Of a stretch of 64,000 nucleotides of DNA, positions 26,922-36,414 are shown piece after piece (the first letter of the stretch is position 1; each line of letters opens with the position of its first letter). This DNA is from Methanomicrobium antiquum (lineage in GTDB: Archaea > Halobacteriota > Methanomicrobia > Methanomicrobiales > Methanomicrobiaceae). The position numbers were made by a program, and so were the translations under genes. The stretch is taken from positions 1,116,001-1,180,000 of the forward strand of contig NZ_CP091092.1 in the NCBI RefSeq assembly GCF_029633915.1, written 5' to 3'. Below the pieces are notes generated by a model. It was given only the letters and a program-made list of their open reading frames with translations. It was not told where the DNA came from and did not search any database.

Positions 26922-27917
26922 TTACCACACCATCCTGTTCTTTTCAAGCTCATCTATGACGGAATTTACAGCCTCGGGATAAATTTTGTAAAATCTGTCT
27001 GAATCCTCAATAAGCCCTTTATTTACAAGATTATACAATTTTTGCTTCAGAAGAGAATCATTTTTTACTATTGATGAAAGCTCATCAAAGTCTATTCCAT
27101 CCATTGCAAGTATATTTCCCAGGATAAATAACTCATCGATATCTGATATTTCTACTTCAGACGGTTGAGGGATTCTGGAAAGTCTTACTTCTCCATCTTT
27201 TAAGCTTTTTTTCCATATTTTTCTTGCAACATCATATTTTCCGCCTGCAAGAGTGGTTATATCCATAAATGCTTCTTTTTGGATGTCTTCCATGGTTTTA
27301 TTATTTTTTTTTCTTTTTAGTGCATTAAAATTGAATTTAATCTCTGATATGTTGACTTCCTTATTAGAGAGAGGCATACGAATCAGGCATTCTTCAAAGC
27401 AGATGAATTTCTTATCCTCAGAGACTCTGTCATCAATGAATGTTACTTTGTCACTCACATCAGACATAATAAGATTCATAATGGTTTTGCTGTTAAGTTC
27501 AGGAACGGTTATTATTTCCTGAAACATACTTTCAATATTTGAGATTTCTTTTAAGTAATTCCAGGCAAATTTGTTCCAGCCCGTTATATACATCTTATTT
27601 GATGAAAATAATATATCCAAAAATTCCTCTAAAATTGCAAAACCACAGCATTTTCTGCTGAAGAGGTACTGGCAGTTTTGCATCATTATTATGTCCTGGT
27701 TTGAGTAAAAATTTGAAAAGAAATCTGTATCTTTAACCGGGTTAAAAATCTGAATATTATTTATTTTTTGAGAATTGTCACCAAGTATCCTGTTATAGAT
27801 ATGTTCTACACGTGAATACGGCTCAGAGATTATTGCTATGTGATTTGGACTTCCGCTTTTAAATATGTCAATTTCGTCCTGAATTTTTTTTATTTCCTCT
27901 TCAAATATGGATTTCAT
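26922..27917 (-). CDS. ATPase-like protein with degenerate P-loop, paired with MscS
   Basis: The protein of about 331 residues has the layout of an archaeal AAA/STAND-like ATPase. The P-loop position reads IAIISEPYSRVEHIYNRIL, lacking the GKT. The Walker-B-like region is uncertain. A KIWKKSLKDGEV segment and a C-terminal winged-helix region (FDELSSIVKNDSLLKQKLYN, then LVNKGLIED) follow. It is probably a nucleotide-independent scaffold or regulator of MscS, as it is coupled to that gene with no gap. ATG 27917 is preferred (AAAGGTAAATGGG precedes it). A longer ORF to 28091 would begin inside a hairpin repeat. Confidence 0.6.
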   Translation of the reverse strand: MKSIFEEEIKKIQDEIDIFKSGSPNHIAIISEPYSRVEHIYNRILGDNSQKINNIQIFNPVKDTDFFSNFYSNQDIIMMQNCQYLFSRKCCGFAILEEFLDILFSSNKMYITGWNKFAWNYLKEISNIESMFQEIITVPELNSKTIMNLIMSDVSDKVTFIDDRVSEDKKFICFEECLIRMPLSNKEVNISEIKFNFNALKRKKNNKTMEDIQKEAFMDITTLAGGKYDVARKIWKKSLKDGEVRLSRIPQPSEVEISDIDELFILGNILAMDGIDFDELSSIVKNDSLLKQKLYNLVNKGLIEDSDRFYKIYPEAVNSVIDELEKNRMVW

Positions 27918-28495
27918 CCCATTTACCTTTCGCTCCGGCTCAGGCTCATCCATATTATTATAAGTGTTGGTCGTTGATGATATTTCTTTTGGGGGTGAAT
28001 TGGGTGTGCAGTGTCTTAATCTGGATAAATTATTATGACGATGAATTTGATTTCGGCGAGATTTTAAAAAAACGTTCATGAAACACCACATGAAAAATTA
28101 GTTACATGAACGTTTTTATTGCCAATTTCAGATTCAGATTCGGAAGCTTCAGGACCAGGCTTTAATCTGGAGACTTTATTGCAGGATTTCCATTATTATT
28201 ACCAATCCAAAAACCTTCAATTTGGCCTTCTTTTAAGATTTCACACCTGTTTTTGAAGAGTGAATCTAAAAGATATCAATCCACTATATTTATACCAATT
28301 AAACGCCGGAAATCATCGATATTACGGCACGTATTTACCCGGTTTTTTTAGAGGATGTTTATGTTAGATGAAGCCTGACCCATCTATTCTGAGGCTTCTG
28401 TACGGATGTTAAAAATGGCGATTTGGATTTTTTTTGAATATATTTAAGATTTACTGTAATATTTGAATTAATTCTCTAAATCAAAAAAGAAAATC
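27918..28495. other. Region upstream of the ATPase-like gene
   Basis: Holds hairpin copy F (28067-28118) and an inverted repeat GAAGCCT...AGGCTTC at about 28370-28398. No other convincing gene was found. Confidence 0.4.
28067..28118. repeat. Dispersed hairpin repeat, copy F
   Basis: AAAAACGTTCATG (left) and CATGAACGTTTTT (right) form a 13-14 bp perfect inverted repeat around a 24-nt centre that itself contains CATGAAAAA. It matches the outer arms of the other copies. Confidence 0.6.
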
Positions 28496-29095
28496 TTAAA
28501 AATTAAAATCCCCACAGCTTATTGCCTCATCTTCGAGTTCGTCAGCAAAATTCTTTAGTAGTTCATGCCTTTCTTTTGCTAACTCTTTCGCGGCGTTTGT
28601 GTACATCAGCTCATTTAGTTTCAGCAGTTTTTCATGGAGATGAGAAATTGCATCATTTATTCCATCCCCATGTTCTCCTGCCTGCATAAAGGTCCTTGCA
28701 ATTCCTATTGCCCCCATTGCATCCAGTTTGTCAGCGTCAGATAGAACTTTTGCCTCTAAGGTTTCAGGTTTTTCGCCTGTACTGAAACGATGAGAACGTA
28801 TGGCATGAACAATCGCACAGATACTGTTTTCATCACAGCCACTGGATTTTAGATACTCCTCTGCAATCCGTGCTCCTTCCTCTTCATGCGGTATTTTAGT
28901 TTTCTTCTCCAGCGGACGGGCAATATCATGAAAAAGAGCGGCGGGGATAAGAATTTTTATATCCGCACCCTCTGCTTTTCCTATTTCTGCACAGAGGCGG
29001 GTGACACGAAGTGTGTGTGAAAGACCATGTGATCCTGACTGTCCAAGGAAGTTTTCAACAAACGCCAGTATATTCTTAATCTCAGTATTTTCCAT
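28496..29095 (-). CDS. HD-domain phosphohydrolase
   Basis: The protein of about 199 residues is of the YedJ/HDc type. The metal-binding pattern H...HD...D is seen in GLSHTLRVTRLC, PAALFHDIARP and LSDADKLDAMGAIGIARTF. It would hydrolyse phosphoesters, perhaps of nucleotides; the substrate is unknown. ATG 29095 is favoured because the 20-residue upstream extension is unlike the family. Confidence 0.82.
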   Translation of the reverse strand: MENTEIKNILAFVENFLGQSGSHGLSHTLRVTRLCAEIGKAEGADIKILIPAALFHDIARPLEKKTKIPHEEEGARIAEEYLKSSGCDENSICAIVHAIRSHRFSTGEKPETLEAKVLSDADKLDAMGAIGIARTFMQAGEHGDGINDAISHLHEKLLKLNELMYTNAAKELAKERHELLKNFADELEDEAISCGDFNF

Positions 29096-29332
29096 GTTAA
29101 AATAGATTGTCGCTGAGCAAAAATAAGATGTTTGCCACAGAGAAAATTTGTTCACATATACGAACAGTAATTATAATAAATTATTCTCTGATGCAGAAAA
29201 ATTAGTAAAGCCTTTGCCCTCTAAAAAAGGCAATCACAAAAAACACTCAATAAATATCAAAGCACTCTTTTTTATAAAATAGATAATTATAAATTAATCA
29301 TTCAATAAACTTGTTTTTATGGGGGTGTCTTT

Positions 29333-30358
29333 TTGTCTTCTGTTTGTGAGTTAATCAAAAAATATCAACTGATATCATATTTTGTACTGGCATTTGCCAT
29401 TACATGGGCAGTATTTAGCACACCGTTCTTCTATAGTATAAGCGACCCATCAACCTTCATTCTGACTATGGGCATTGGAGGAACAGGACCAGCATTTGCC
29501 GCAATTATTCTCTCCCGCATAATAAAACCGGAAAAAGTCGATACCGACTCCCGGATGCATTTGGCAATCTTTTTAACTGCATTTGCTTTAACCGCCGCCT
29601 GTATCATCCTATACCTTGGGATAAGTTTGTCAGCCGCTTCCATCCCGCTACTTATGCTTGTAATCATCAACTCCGCCATTGCGGCCTATATCATCAGCAG
29701 TGGGTTGTCCTCCCGCGAAGGGATCAGGAATCTCTTAAATAAACTCTATATATGGAAGGTCGGATGGGTATGGTATGTAGCGGCACTCGCACTAATTCCT
29801 GCCATAATGTACATAACAATGATTATCTGCTCGGCTATCACCGAAAATCCCTTAGGCGAGATAATCCCTGAGGTTTCCTTAGGCGTTGCATCATCGGTAA
29901 TCATTGCATTAGGATACGTAACTCTTGTCAGGGGACCTTTAAGAGAAGAGATCGGATGGAGGGGTTTTTCACTCCCAAGACTTCAGTATCTTTATTCACC
30001 ACTGGTTGGTACTCTCCTCCTTGGAGTAATCTGGACAATCTGGCACCTGCCGCTTCACTTAAATGGTGTATACGGAAACGGGATGGACGGGTTTATCGAG
30101 AGATTCTACTTCAACATCGGAGTCACATTTCTCTTCACCTGGATCTACAATCATTCAAGAGGCAGTCTTTTAATGACCACATTCTTCCATACATCTGTAA
30201 ACACCACCGCAACGGTGCTTTTAATCCCGGCGGCAATAACGGGGCCATATTATCTGGTATTCTGTGTTCTGGTAAATATTGCCGCGATTGTCGCAATAAT
30301 TAAGGATAAGATGTGGAAAAAACTGCCCGGAGACCACGAGGCAGTTTACAAATATTAA
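29333..30358 (+). CDS. CPBP family intramembrane protease
   Basis: The 341-residue protein has about eight membrane helices and the Abi/CPBP (CAAX protease-like) motifs: EE in PLREEIGWRGFSLPRLQ, TIWHLPLHLNG and the late FFHTSVNT. The catalytic Glu/Glu and His residues are all present. It cleaves membrane substrates of unknown identity. The start is TTG 29333, supported by GGGGGTG 6 nt upstream; no ATG fits as well. Confidence 0.85.
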   Translation: MSSVCELIKKYQLISYFVLAFAITWAVFSTPFFYSISDPSTFILTMGIGGTGPAFAAIILSRIIKPEKVDTDSRMHLAIFLTAFALTAACIILYLGISLSAASIPLLMLVIINSAIAAYIISSGLSSREGIRNLLNKLYIWKVGWVWYVAALALIPAIMYITMIICSAITENPLGEIIPEVSLGVASSVIIALGYVTLVRGPLREEIGWRGFSLPRLQYLYSPLVGTLLLGVIWTIWHLPLHLNGVYGNGMDGFIERFYFNIGVTFLFTWIYNHSRGSLLMTTFFHTSVNTTATVLLIPAAITGPYYLVFCVLVNIAAIVAIIKDKMWKKLPGDHEAVYKY

Positions 30359-30438
30359 AAAATCTTTTTTAAAATGTAAACTGATATTATTATGTCTATC
30401 TTTTTCATTTACACAATTCTTAACCCTAAATCATGTAT

Positions 30439-31164
30439 TTAGTCAGAGTTTTGTAAAATCGTCTTTTTAGTGTAATAATGGTTTGAATTTTTTTCTTTGT
30501 TTATACTTACAAGATTGCCAGAACTAAGTTTTTCAATGTGCCATAATACTGTAGAGTATGATAATTTTGTATATTCTATAAGGTCTTTCTGAGTACATCC
30601 CGGGTGTCTGTTAATGTACCTGTAAATATTTTCAGTTGTAGAACAGTTCAGAACTAACCTGAAAATTTGGTCTTCCGTGTTATATCTGCTACCATTACCA
30701 AAATAGTGGCGTGTTTTAAAAAATTTTCTTGAAGATATTTTGCCTTCCCGCATTAGAATTCTAAGATGATACTTAAGTGAACTTCTGTTTATTCCTGTTA
30801 CATTTTCGATTTCATTATGACTTATTCCGGGGTTATCCATAATTGTCTGAAAAATATCCTGTCTTCTTTTATTTTCAAGAACATTTTTTGGATGTATAGT
30901 CCTTATTCCAAATGAAAAACAGGAAAGTATTACAATAATTCCCGTTATCGGGATCAGAAAAGGTAGATATAATCCAATCATTGTTAAAAAATAGTGCACA
31001 GGAGAGACTTCCCACCAGTCAAGGACAGAAACATTGTCTTCTCTTATCAAATCAGACGTTCCTTCACTGGGTATTACAATAACATTCGACTCTACAGAAA
31101 CCTGATGTATGTATGCTAAAATAAAAATCATAATTATAGCAATTAGTGTCTCCCTGCGATTCAT
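30439..31164 (-). CDS. Membrane-anchored double winged-helix regulator
   Basis: The 241-residue protein has an N-terminal signal-anchor helix (residues 5-25), an external loop, a second helix (65-90), then two winged-helix domains. The first (DNPGISHNEIENVTGINRSS, then LKYHLRILMREGKI) and the second (HPGCTQKDLIEYTKLSYSTV, then LWHIEKL) are typical of archaeal membrane-bound ArsR-like regulators. It may sense an external signal. It is next to, and convergent in order with, a small secreted beta-protein gene at 31208-31669. Confidence 0.82.
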   Translation of the reverse strand: MNRRETLIAIIMIFILAYIHQVSVESNVIVIPSEGTSDLIREDNVSVLDWWEVSPVHYFLTMIGLYLPFLIPITGIIVILSCFSFGIRTIHPKNVLENKRRQDIFQTIMDNPGISHNEIENVTGINRSSLKYHLRILMREGKISSRKFFKTRHYFGNGSRYNTEDQIFRLVLNCSTTENIYRYINRHPGCTQKDLIEYTKLSYSTVLWHIEKLSSGNLVSINKEKNSNHYYTKKTILQNSD

Positions 31165-31207
31165 AACAGATATCTGTATCTATTAAAATAAGTTATATAT
31201 TTCTCTG

Positions 31208-31669
31208 TTAAATAAGTGAATAGCTGACGGATGACCCTGAAACCTCTCTTCCATAAACGTTAAGTTTCCAGTCTCCAATAGGCAGGTAACCTGATGCTGT
31301 TTTTATATCGATATCAATCATGCCGTCTTTTTCGGAACTGTCGTAAAGATCAGTATAGTGCCCGATAAATGTATTATCCGGTTGGTAAACGTATAGTTCA
31401 AGTTCTCCATACTGCTCATCCCATGTTAACGTGACATCGATCTTCGAGGTAAACGGCCAGATATAGCGGGAATGATAAACCATCTCTCCCTGTGAAATGC
31501 TGTTTTGAGCCTTTGTCCCCAAAAGTTCGGAACCGGATTTGTCAATTGAAGGTAAAACAATTATTTCATTTTTTTCAATTTCATCTATGACATTTCCAGC
31601 CATGACTGGTGCAGTAAATAATGCCACAAGTATTGTTGCAATTAATAAAGCTGATATTTTTTCTGACAT
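31208..31669 (-). CDS. Secreted beta-sandwich protein (PPC-like)
   Basis: The 153-residue protein has a Sec signal peptide ending near VMAG. The remainder has the alternating hydrophobic pattern of a PPC-type beta-sandwich: IDVTLTWDEQYGELELYVYQ, then DGMIDIDIKTASGYLPIGDW. Such domains are usually extracellular and bind polysaccharide or act as chaperone-like tails. It is transcribed toward the regulator at 30439-31164. Confidence 0.65.
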   Translation of the reverse strand: MSEKISALLIATILVALFTAPVMAGNVIDEIEKNEIIVLPSIDKSGSELLGTKAQNSISQGEMVYHSRYIWPFTSKIDVTLTWDEQYGELELYVYQPDNTFIGHYTDLYDSSEKDGMIDIDIKTASGYLPIGDWKLNVYGREVSGSSVSYSLI

Positions 31670-31707
31670 TATTTTGTATTTATAAAATTATGATAAATAA
31701 CTGTTCA

Positions 31708-31752
31708 GGCCAGATAGTCGTTAGAAACTTTTTTTATCACGATTATCTGGCC
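31708..31752. promoter_or_regulatory. Large inverted repeat between divergent secreted-protein genes
   Basis: GGCCAGATAGTCGT (31708-31721) and ACGATTATCTGGCC (31739-31752) pair with one mismatch in 14 bp over a 17-nt T-rich centre. It is placed between two divergent gene starts, so it may be an operator or a structured leader. Confidence 0.5.
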
Positions 31753-31916
31753 AGAGCAAGTATTTACTGTGGGGTAAAATTAGCACTTTGGTAAATATCT
31801 CACTTGAAAATTTCGTGAAAATTAAGAAAAACGAAATTTTTGAGAAAGATATCATAAAATTCTATTTATGAAAAGAAATGAGAAAATTTGCCAAAAAATA
31901 TTATAGGTGTAAAGAA

Positions 31917-32537
31917 ATGAAAATAAAAATCAAAGCATTGCAGATATTTCTTCTTTCCGCATTTTTGCTGGTTAGTGTAGCAATGATGCCGGTAAGTGCA
32001 GAAAAAATGAGCATTTCCAGTTTTTTTAGTGAGATGGGCGGAACTGAAGTAAATGCCGGAGAATATCTGGAAATTGTCGATCCGAGTAACTTTAAAAACC
32101 TCACGGAAAAACAAAAAAATCAGTTTTATTCAATGAAAATCGTTGTTCCTGATCTATCCAAAAGCACTAAGGGCAACTCAAGTGTTATTGAGATAACTGA
32201 GTCTTCCCAAAGCCGGGCGGTATATCTTGTCCATAACCATAACAGTGTAAGCCCTGCACTTTTGGGAATAGACTGGAAAGCCAGTTCTGAAACGACAGCA
32301 ATATTTCCTGAGGTAAATGTTGCCGCCCAGCTGTTTTCAAGTAGTGACGAAGATTCATGGGAAGAGGAGGAAAGCGAATCTGAAAGCGGGAGTGCGACAA
32401 GCTATGTAGAAATTTCAAAATATAAATTTTTACCATCTACAGCGTACTATAAAGTTGTATCCACGCATTGGGGATATACGCCCGGAGGAAATCCTTATAT
32501 GGACACTCTCACTTCTAACACTCTGTATTACTCCTGA
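31917..32537 (+). CDS. Secreted protein of unknown function
   Basis: The protein of about 206 residues has a signal peptide (MKIKIKALQIFLLSAFLLVS, cleaved after SA near residue 28) and an acidic Ser/Glu-rich stretch (DSWEEEESESESGSATSY). ATG 31917 is favoured (AGGTG upstream, signal peptide begins there); the longer start at 31878 adds a basic tail. No family is recognised. It lies on the other side of the large inverted repeat from the PPC-like gene. Confidence 0.6.
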   Translation: MKIKIKALQIFLLSAFLLVSVAMMPVSAEKMSISSFFSEMGGTEVNAGEYLEIVDPSNFKNLTEKQKNQFYSMKIVVPDLSKSTKGNSSVIEITESSQSRAVYLVHNHNSVSPALLGIDWKASSETTAIFPEVNVAAQLFSSSDEDSWEEEESESESGSATSYVEISKYKFLPSTAYYKVVSTHWGYTPGGNPYMDTLTSNTLYYS

Positions 32538-32672
32538 ATCACAGGAGATTAAAATCCTTTTTTTTATCAGACCCCGTTTTTTTGTATACTTTAAATTGCA
32601 GTCCTGTAAAAACCAAAAAAACCCGCCCGGTTGGGATAGATTTTTCAGTTGTCTAAACAAAAAAAGGGTATT

Positions 32673-33143
32673 GTGAAGAAATATTCAATAAAAATATATT
32701 TTGTTCTCATTGTCCTTTTTGCCCTTCTTGTGTTCTGTTGCGGGTGCACCGGAGACTATGGTGAAAACGGCAAAGAAAATTTAAATGAATCTGCACCAAA
32801 GACGATTGAAGAACAGAGTTATTATGACCGGGTAGTCGAGGCCGAACCGGATAATGCGACAGCGTGGTGTCTAAGGGGGATGTATTACAACAATAACCTC
32901 AACAGGTACAAAGAAGCGCTGAAAAGTGCGGATAAAGCTATTGAACTCAGTCCTGAATACGGTCTCGCATGGCTTTTGAAAGGTTACATCCTTTTAAACA
33001 CAGGCAATATCAGCAGAGCGGAGTCATCGTTTGAGAATGCGACATCCTATAACCCTGAACTAAAAGAATATGTCCCTGATGCAAAAGATTACAGTCCCGA
33101 AAGCTCTGATTCTTTCTGTCTGTTCTATTCGGTTTTAGACTAA
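32673..33143 (+). CDS. TPR lipoprotein
   Basis: The protein of about 156 residues has an archaeal lipobox-type signal (FALLVFCCGCTG). Two TPR units follow, AEPDNATAWCLRGMYYNNNL and IELSPEYGLAWLLKGYILLN. It is likely anchored to the outer face of the membrane. GTG 32673 is preferred because the signal peptide then has normal length and GGG lies just upstream; TTG 32649 is an alternative. Confidence 0.6.
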   Translation: MKKYSIKIYFVLIVLFALLVFCCGCTGDYGENGKENLNESAPKTIEEQSYYDRVVEAEPDNATAWCLRGMYYNNNLNRYKEALKSADKAIELSPEYGLAWLLKGYILLNTGNISRAESSFENATSYNPELKEYVPDAKDYSPESSDSFCLFYSVLD

Positions 33144-33258
33144 AACCCTCTTTATTTATTTCAGAAAACAATAAAAAAACAAACATTTTGAACGTATTTC
33201 GAAATATTTATAACAATTTAGTGCGTATATTGTAGAGCACCACGCGAAAGCAACAAGT

Positions 33259-33330
33259 GCGCCGATAGTGTAGTGGTTATCACTAGGCGTTGCCAACGCC
33301 TAAACTCGAGTTCGAATCTCGGTCGGCGCA
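33259..33330 (+). tRNA. tRNA-Gly (GCC)
   Basis: Acceptor stem GCGCCGA/TCGGCGC, anticodon stem AGGCG/CGCCT with loop TTGCCAA (anticodon GCC), T-arm GAGTTCGAATCTC. Discriminator A at 33330; no encoded CCA. Confidence 0.95.
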
Positions 33331-33403
33331 TTAAACATTTTTCAGAATTTTTTTTTGGTTTCTTAGCGCAATTTATTTTAGCCATTATGCCTGAAAACAT
33401 ACT

Positions 33404-34891
33404 ATGTCTCAATTTTCCAATGTTGATCTTAAAAAACTTGCAAAGAGTACTATGCAAAAATATGGATTTGATCCTTTTTTCTCTGATGATATAATAGATG
33501 AAATAGGAAGTTTAAATCCTGAAATTCTTTTAAAAAAGCAGAAAAAGACAATGGATCTTAGAAATCTGCTATGGTCATCTATTGATAACTTTGATTCAAT
33601 GGACCTTGATCAGATAGAATTTGCACGTAAGAATCCCGATGGTTCAATTGAGATTTATATAGCAATAGCAGATGTTGACGTATTTGTTCCAAAAGCATCA
33701 CACACTGACAAAAGAGCCGCACACAACGGAACTTCAGTCTATACCGGAATTGAGACATTCCCAATGCTTCCAGACAGACTTTCAGCAGATATTTCATCCC
33801 TTCTACCCGGTAATGAATGCATGGCAGTCGTTATTTCATACACTGTTTTGGAAAACGGAGAGATAAACAGGGGCGATATATTCAGAGCTGTTGTGAGCAA
33901 TAAAGCAAAACTTGTTTATGAAACAATTGGCGACTGGCTTGAAGGAAAAACAGAGGTTCCGGAATCTGTTTACAAGATTCAGGGTCTGAATGAGCAGATT
34001 CTTATTCAAAACGAAGCCGCCCTTCTCCTTAAAAAAAGAAGGATTAAAGAAGGCGCACTTGTTCTTCAGACAATTGAAGCCTCACCTCTGATTGAGGATG
34101 GAAAAGTAATTGATCTTGTCATTCAGGAGCAAAACACTGCAAGAAACATAATTGAAGAGTTCATGGTCGCAGCGAATAAAACAGTTGTTTCATTCATATC
34201 AAACGCTAAGATGCCAATGATACAAAGAGTTGTAAAACAACCAAAAGACTGGGAAGGTATTGTTGCAACGGCAAAAAGATATGGTGAAAAACTGCCGGCA
34301 AAGCCCAATTCAAGAGCACTTACAAAATTTTTGATCAGGCAACTCAAAAACGATCCCGAAAGATTCCCTGATCTTTCTGTAACTATTATAAAACTAATCG
34401 GACAGGGAGAATATATGCCGCTTAAAGCCGGAAAATCACCAGTAGGACATTTTGCTCTTGCTGTAACTGACTATACTCATGCAACAGCGCCAAACAGAAG
34501 ATATGTTGATTTAATAAATCAGCGATTGGTAAAAGCCGCACTGAAAAGCAAAAAATGCCCATATACCTTTGAAGAACTGGATGAACATGCACAATGGCTT
34601 TCGGATCGTGAAAGAGCTTCTAAGAAAGTTGAGAGATTTATGAGAAAAGCGGCCGCCGCAGTTCTTCTTCAGGACAGAATAAATGATGTTTTTGACGGAT
34701 TTGTAACAGGCTCTTCTGTAAAAGGTGTTTATGCAAGGCTTATTAATCCTCCAGCTGAAGGCAGGGTAATGGAAGGTGAAAAAAATCTCTTTGTTGGAGA
34801 AAAAGTGAAGCTGAAATTAATTCTGGTAGATCCTTATAATGGATATATTGATTTTGAATGTATTGGAAGAGAAAATGATTCACAAAATTAA
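33404..34891 (+). CDS. RNB-domain ribonuclease (RNase II/R family)
   Basis: The 495-residue protein consists mostly of the RNB catalytic domain. The metal site pattern is SSIDNFDSMDLDQIEFA: three of the four classical Asp are kept and the fourth position is Gln, a variation I believe occurs in other prokaryotic RNB proteins. Later hallmarks are VGHFALAVTDYTHATAPNRR and YVDLINQRLV. A short S1-like tail ends the protein. It degrades RNA 3' to 5'. It is a compact version of RNase R without N-terminal cold-shock domains. It stands just after tRNA-Gly. Confidence 0.9.
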   Translation: MSQFSNVDLKKLAKSTMQKYGFDPFFSDDIIDEIGSLNPEILLKKQKKTMDLRNLLWSSIDNFDSMDLDQIEFARKNPDGSIEIYIAIADVDVFVPKASHTDKRAAHNGTSVYTGIETFPMLPDRLSADISSLLPGNECMAVVISYTVLENGEINRGDIFRAVVSNKAKLVYETIGDWLEGKTEVPESVYKIQGLNEQILIQNEAALLLKKRRIKEGALVLQTIEASPLIEDGKVIDLVIQEQNTARNIIEEFMVAANKTVVSFISNAKMPMIQRVVKQPKDWEGIVATAKRYGEKLPAKPNSRALTKFLIRQLKNDPERFPDLSVTIIKLIGQGEYMPLKAGKSPVGHFALAVTDYTHATAPNRRYVDLINQRLVKAALKSKKCPYTFEELDEHAQWLSDRERASKKVERFMRKAAAAVLLQDRINDVFDGFVTGSSVKGVYARLINPPAEGRVMEGEKNLFVGEKVKLKLILVDPYNGYIDFECIGRENDSQN

Positions 34892-35279
34892 TTTTTAATA
34901 ATTTCTAAGAACTTATTTTAGTGGTTCAAATTTCCAAAAATTGCGGATAAACTACACAGAATAATCTCACAAAAAATAACATATAATATAATTTCATTCT
35001 GTTTTCGAGAACCATATTTTATTTGCCCACATAATTTTGCATCACAACAGGATAAATTGAGATTTATGCGCACCAGAAGATAGCTAATTAAAACATATAC
35101 CTGCACCACCAATTGATCTCCACTTTAAAACAACAATATATCAAAAGACATTTTCCCAAAATGTAATTTTAATCAATTATGCTTCCCAAACTTTCATAAA
35201 AAGAAAATCCGGTTTATTTAGGATTAATTTTTTTGTAAACAATACTCTTTATCATCTTACGACTATAAATTTAGAAAAG
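34892..35279. other. Intergenic region before cofH
   Basis: No gene seen. A TATA-like CTATAAATTT (about 35264-35273) close to the cofH start suggests a short or absent leader. Confidence 0.45.
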
Positions 35280-36401
35280 ATGACTTTTGATGCTGAAGAT
35301 AAATTATGTTGGTGCAGTCCAAAGACCGGCAAAATTCTAAAAGATGTACTTGCAGGTCACCGGCTTACAAAAGAAGAGGGAATTTTTTTATTAAATGCTA
35401 AAGGAAGGGATGTCTTAGCTATTGCATCTGCCGCTGATTTAAAAAGGGAAGAAAAAAAAGGCCCTTATGTTACATATGTCAGGAACCAGAATCTTAATTT
35501 TACAAACAATTGTATCAATTCCTGCGGGTTTTGTAGTTTTTGTCGAAAGCCAGGAGCTACAGATCTATTTACACTTGAAAGGGATGAAATAACTGCAAAA
35601 GTAAACCTTGCAAAGAAAAGAAAAGTTACAGAAATCTGCAGTGTTGGAGGACTTCATCCTGATTTTGATGCGGATTCATACATTTCAATCCTGTCGCTGA
35701 TTAAAAAAACCGCTCCTGATATTCATATACATGCACACAATCCAATGGAGGTCTGGTACGGAGCAGAAAAAAGCAAAATTTCAACTATTGAAATGCTTAC
35801 CCGTATGAGAAAAGCAGGTCTTGGTTCAATGTGCGGAACCGCCGCGGAGATTTTAGTAGATGATATAAGAAAAAAGATATGTCCCGGGAAAATTTATACA
35901 CAAACATGGGAGAGAATAATTCGTGAAGCACACAGTCTTGGAATAAAAACAACTGCAACCATTATGTACGGCCATACAGAATCGCCCTGCGATGTTATAG
36001 AGCATTTAGACATTTTAAGAAATATTCAGGATGATACAGGCGGATTTTTAGAGTTTGTTCCTCTTTCTTTTGTCCATAAAAACACACCCATATATATGGC
36101 CGGAAAAGCCCGTGCAGGTGCCACAGGACGTGAGGATATTTTAATGACTGCTGTTTCAAGACTTTATCTTGATAATTTTGATAATATTCAGGTTTCATGG
36201 GTTAAAACCGGCAGGAAATTAGCACAGGTTCTGTTAATGTCTGGCGGAAATGATCTTGGAGGAACGATGTATGAAGAAAGCATATCTAAAGAAGCCGGTG
36301 CATCAGATACCGAATACTTAAGTCCAACTGATATGGAAAGAATCGTAAAAGACTGCGGAAGAAAACTTGTTCAAAGAACAACTCTTTATGAATCAACATG
36401 A
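35280..36401 (+). CDS. cofH: FO synthase subunit 2, CofH-type radical SAM enzyme
   Basis: The 373-residue radical SAM protein has the cofactor motif in NLNFTNNCINSCGFCSFCRK (CX3CX2C). Other family parts are EICSVGGLHPDFDADSYI, HAHNPMEVWYGA, MCGTAAEILVDDIRKKI and FVPLSFVHKNTPIYM. CofH joins tyrosine-derived 4-hydroxybenzyl to the ribityl-aminouracil in F420 synthesis. CofG is not nearby. It overlaps the start region of the CGGC gene. MqnE/MqnC-like relatives are the main alternative, unlikely in a methanogen. Confidence 0.85.
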   Translation: MTFDAEDKLCWCSPKTGKILKDVLAGHRLTKEEGIFLLNAKGRDVLAIASAADLKREEKKGPYVTYVRNQNLNFTNNCINSCGFCSFCRKPGATDLFTLERDEITAKVNLAKKRKVTEICSVGGLHPDFDADSYISILSLIKKTAPDIHIHAHNPMEVWYGAEKSKISTIEMLTRMRKAGLGSMCGTAAEILVDDIRKKICPGKIYTQTWERIIREAHSLGIKTTATIMYGHTESPCDVIEHLDILRNIQDDTGGFLEFVPLSFVHKNTPIYMAGKARAGATGREDILMTAVSRLYLDNFDNIQVSWVKTGRKLAQVLLMSGGNDLGGTMYEESISKEAGASDTEYLSPTDMERIVKDCGRKLVQRTTLYEST

Positions 36402-36414
36402 AATGGGTGTAATT

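Noticed and set aside
27918-28091. 58-codon N-terminal extension of the ATPase-like gene
   Set aside because: It runs into hairpin copy F and has no ribosome-binding site; an internal ATG fits better.
33218-33457. Minus-strand ORF over tRNA-Gly
   Set aside because: Its protein is the antisense translation of the tRNA gene and the start of the RNB gene.
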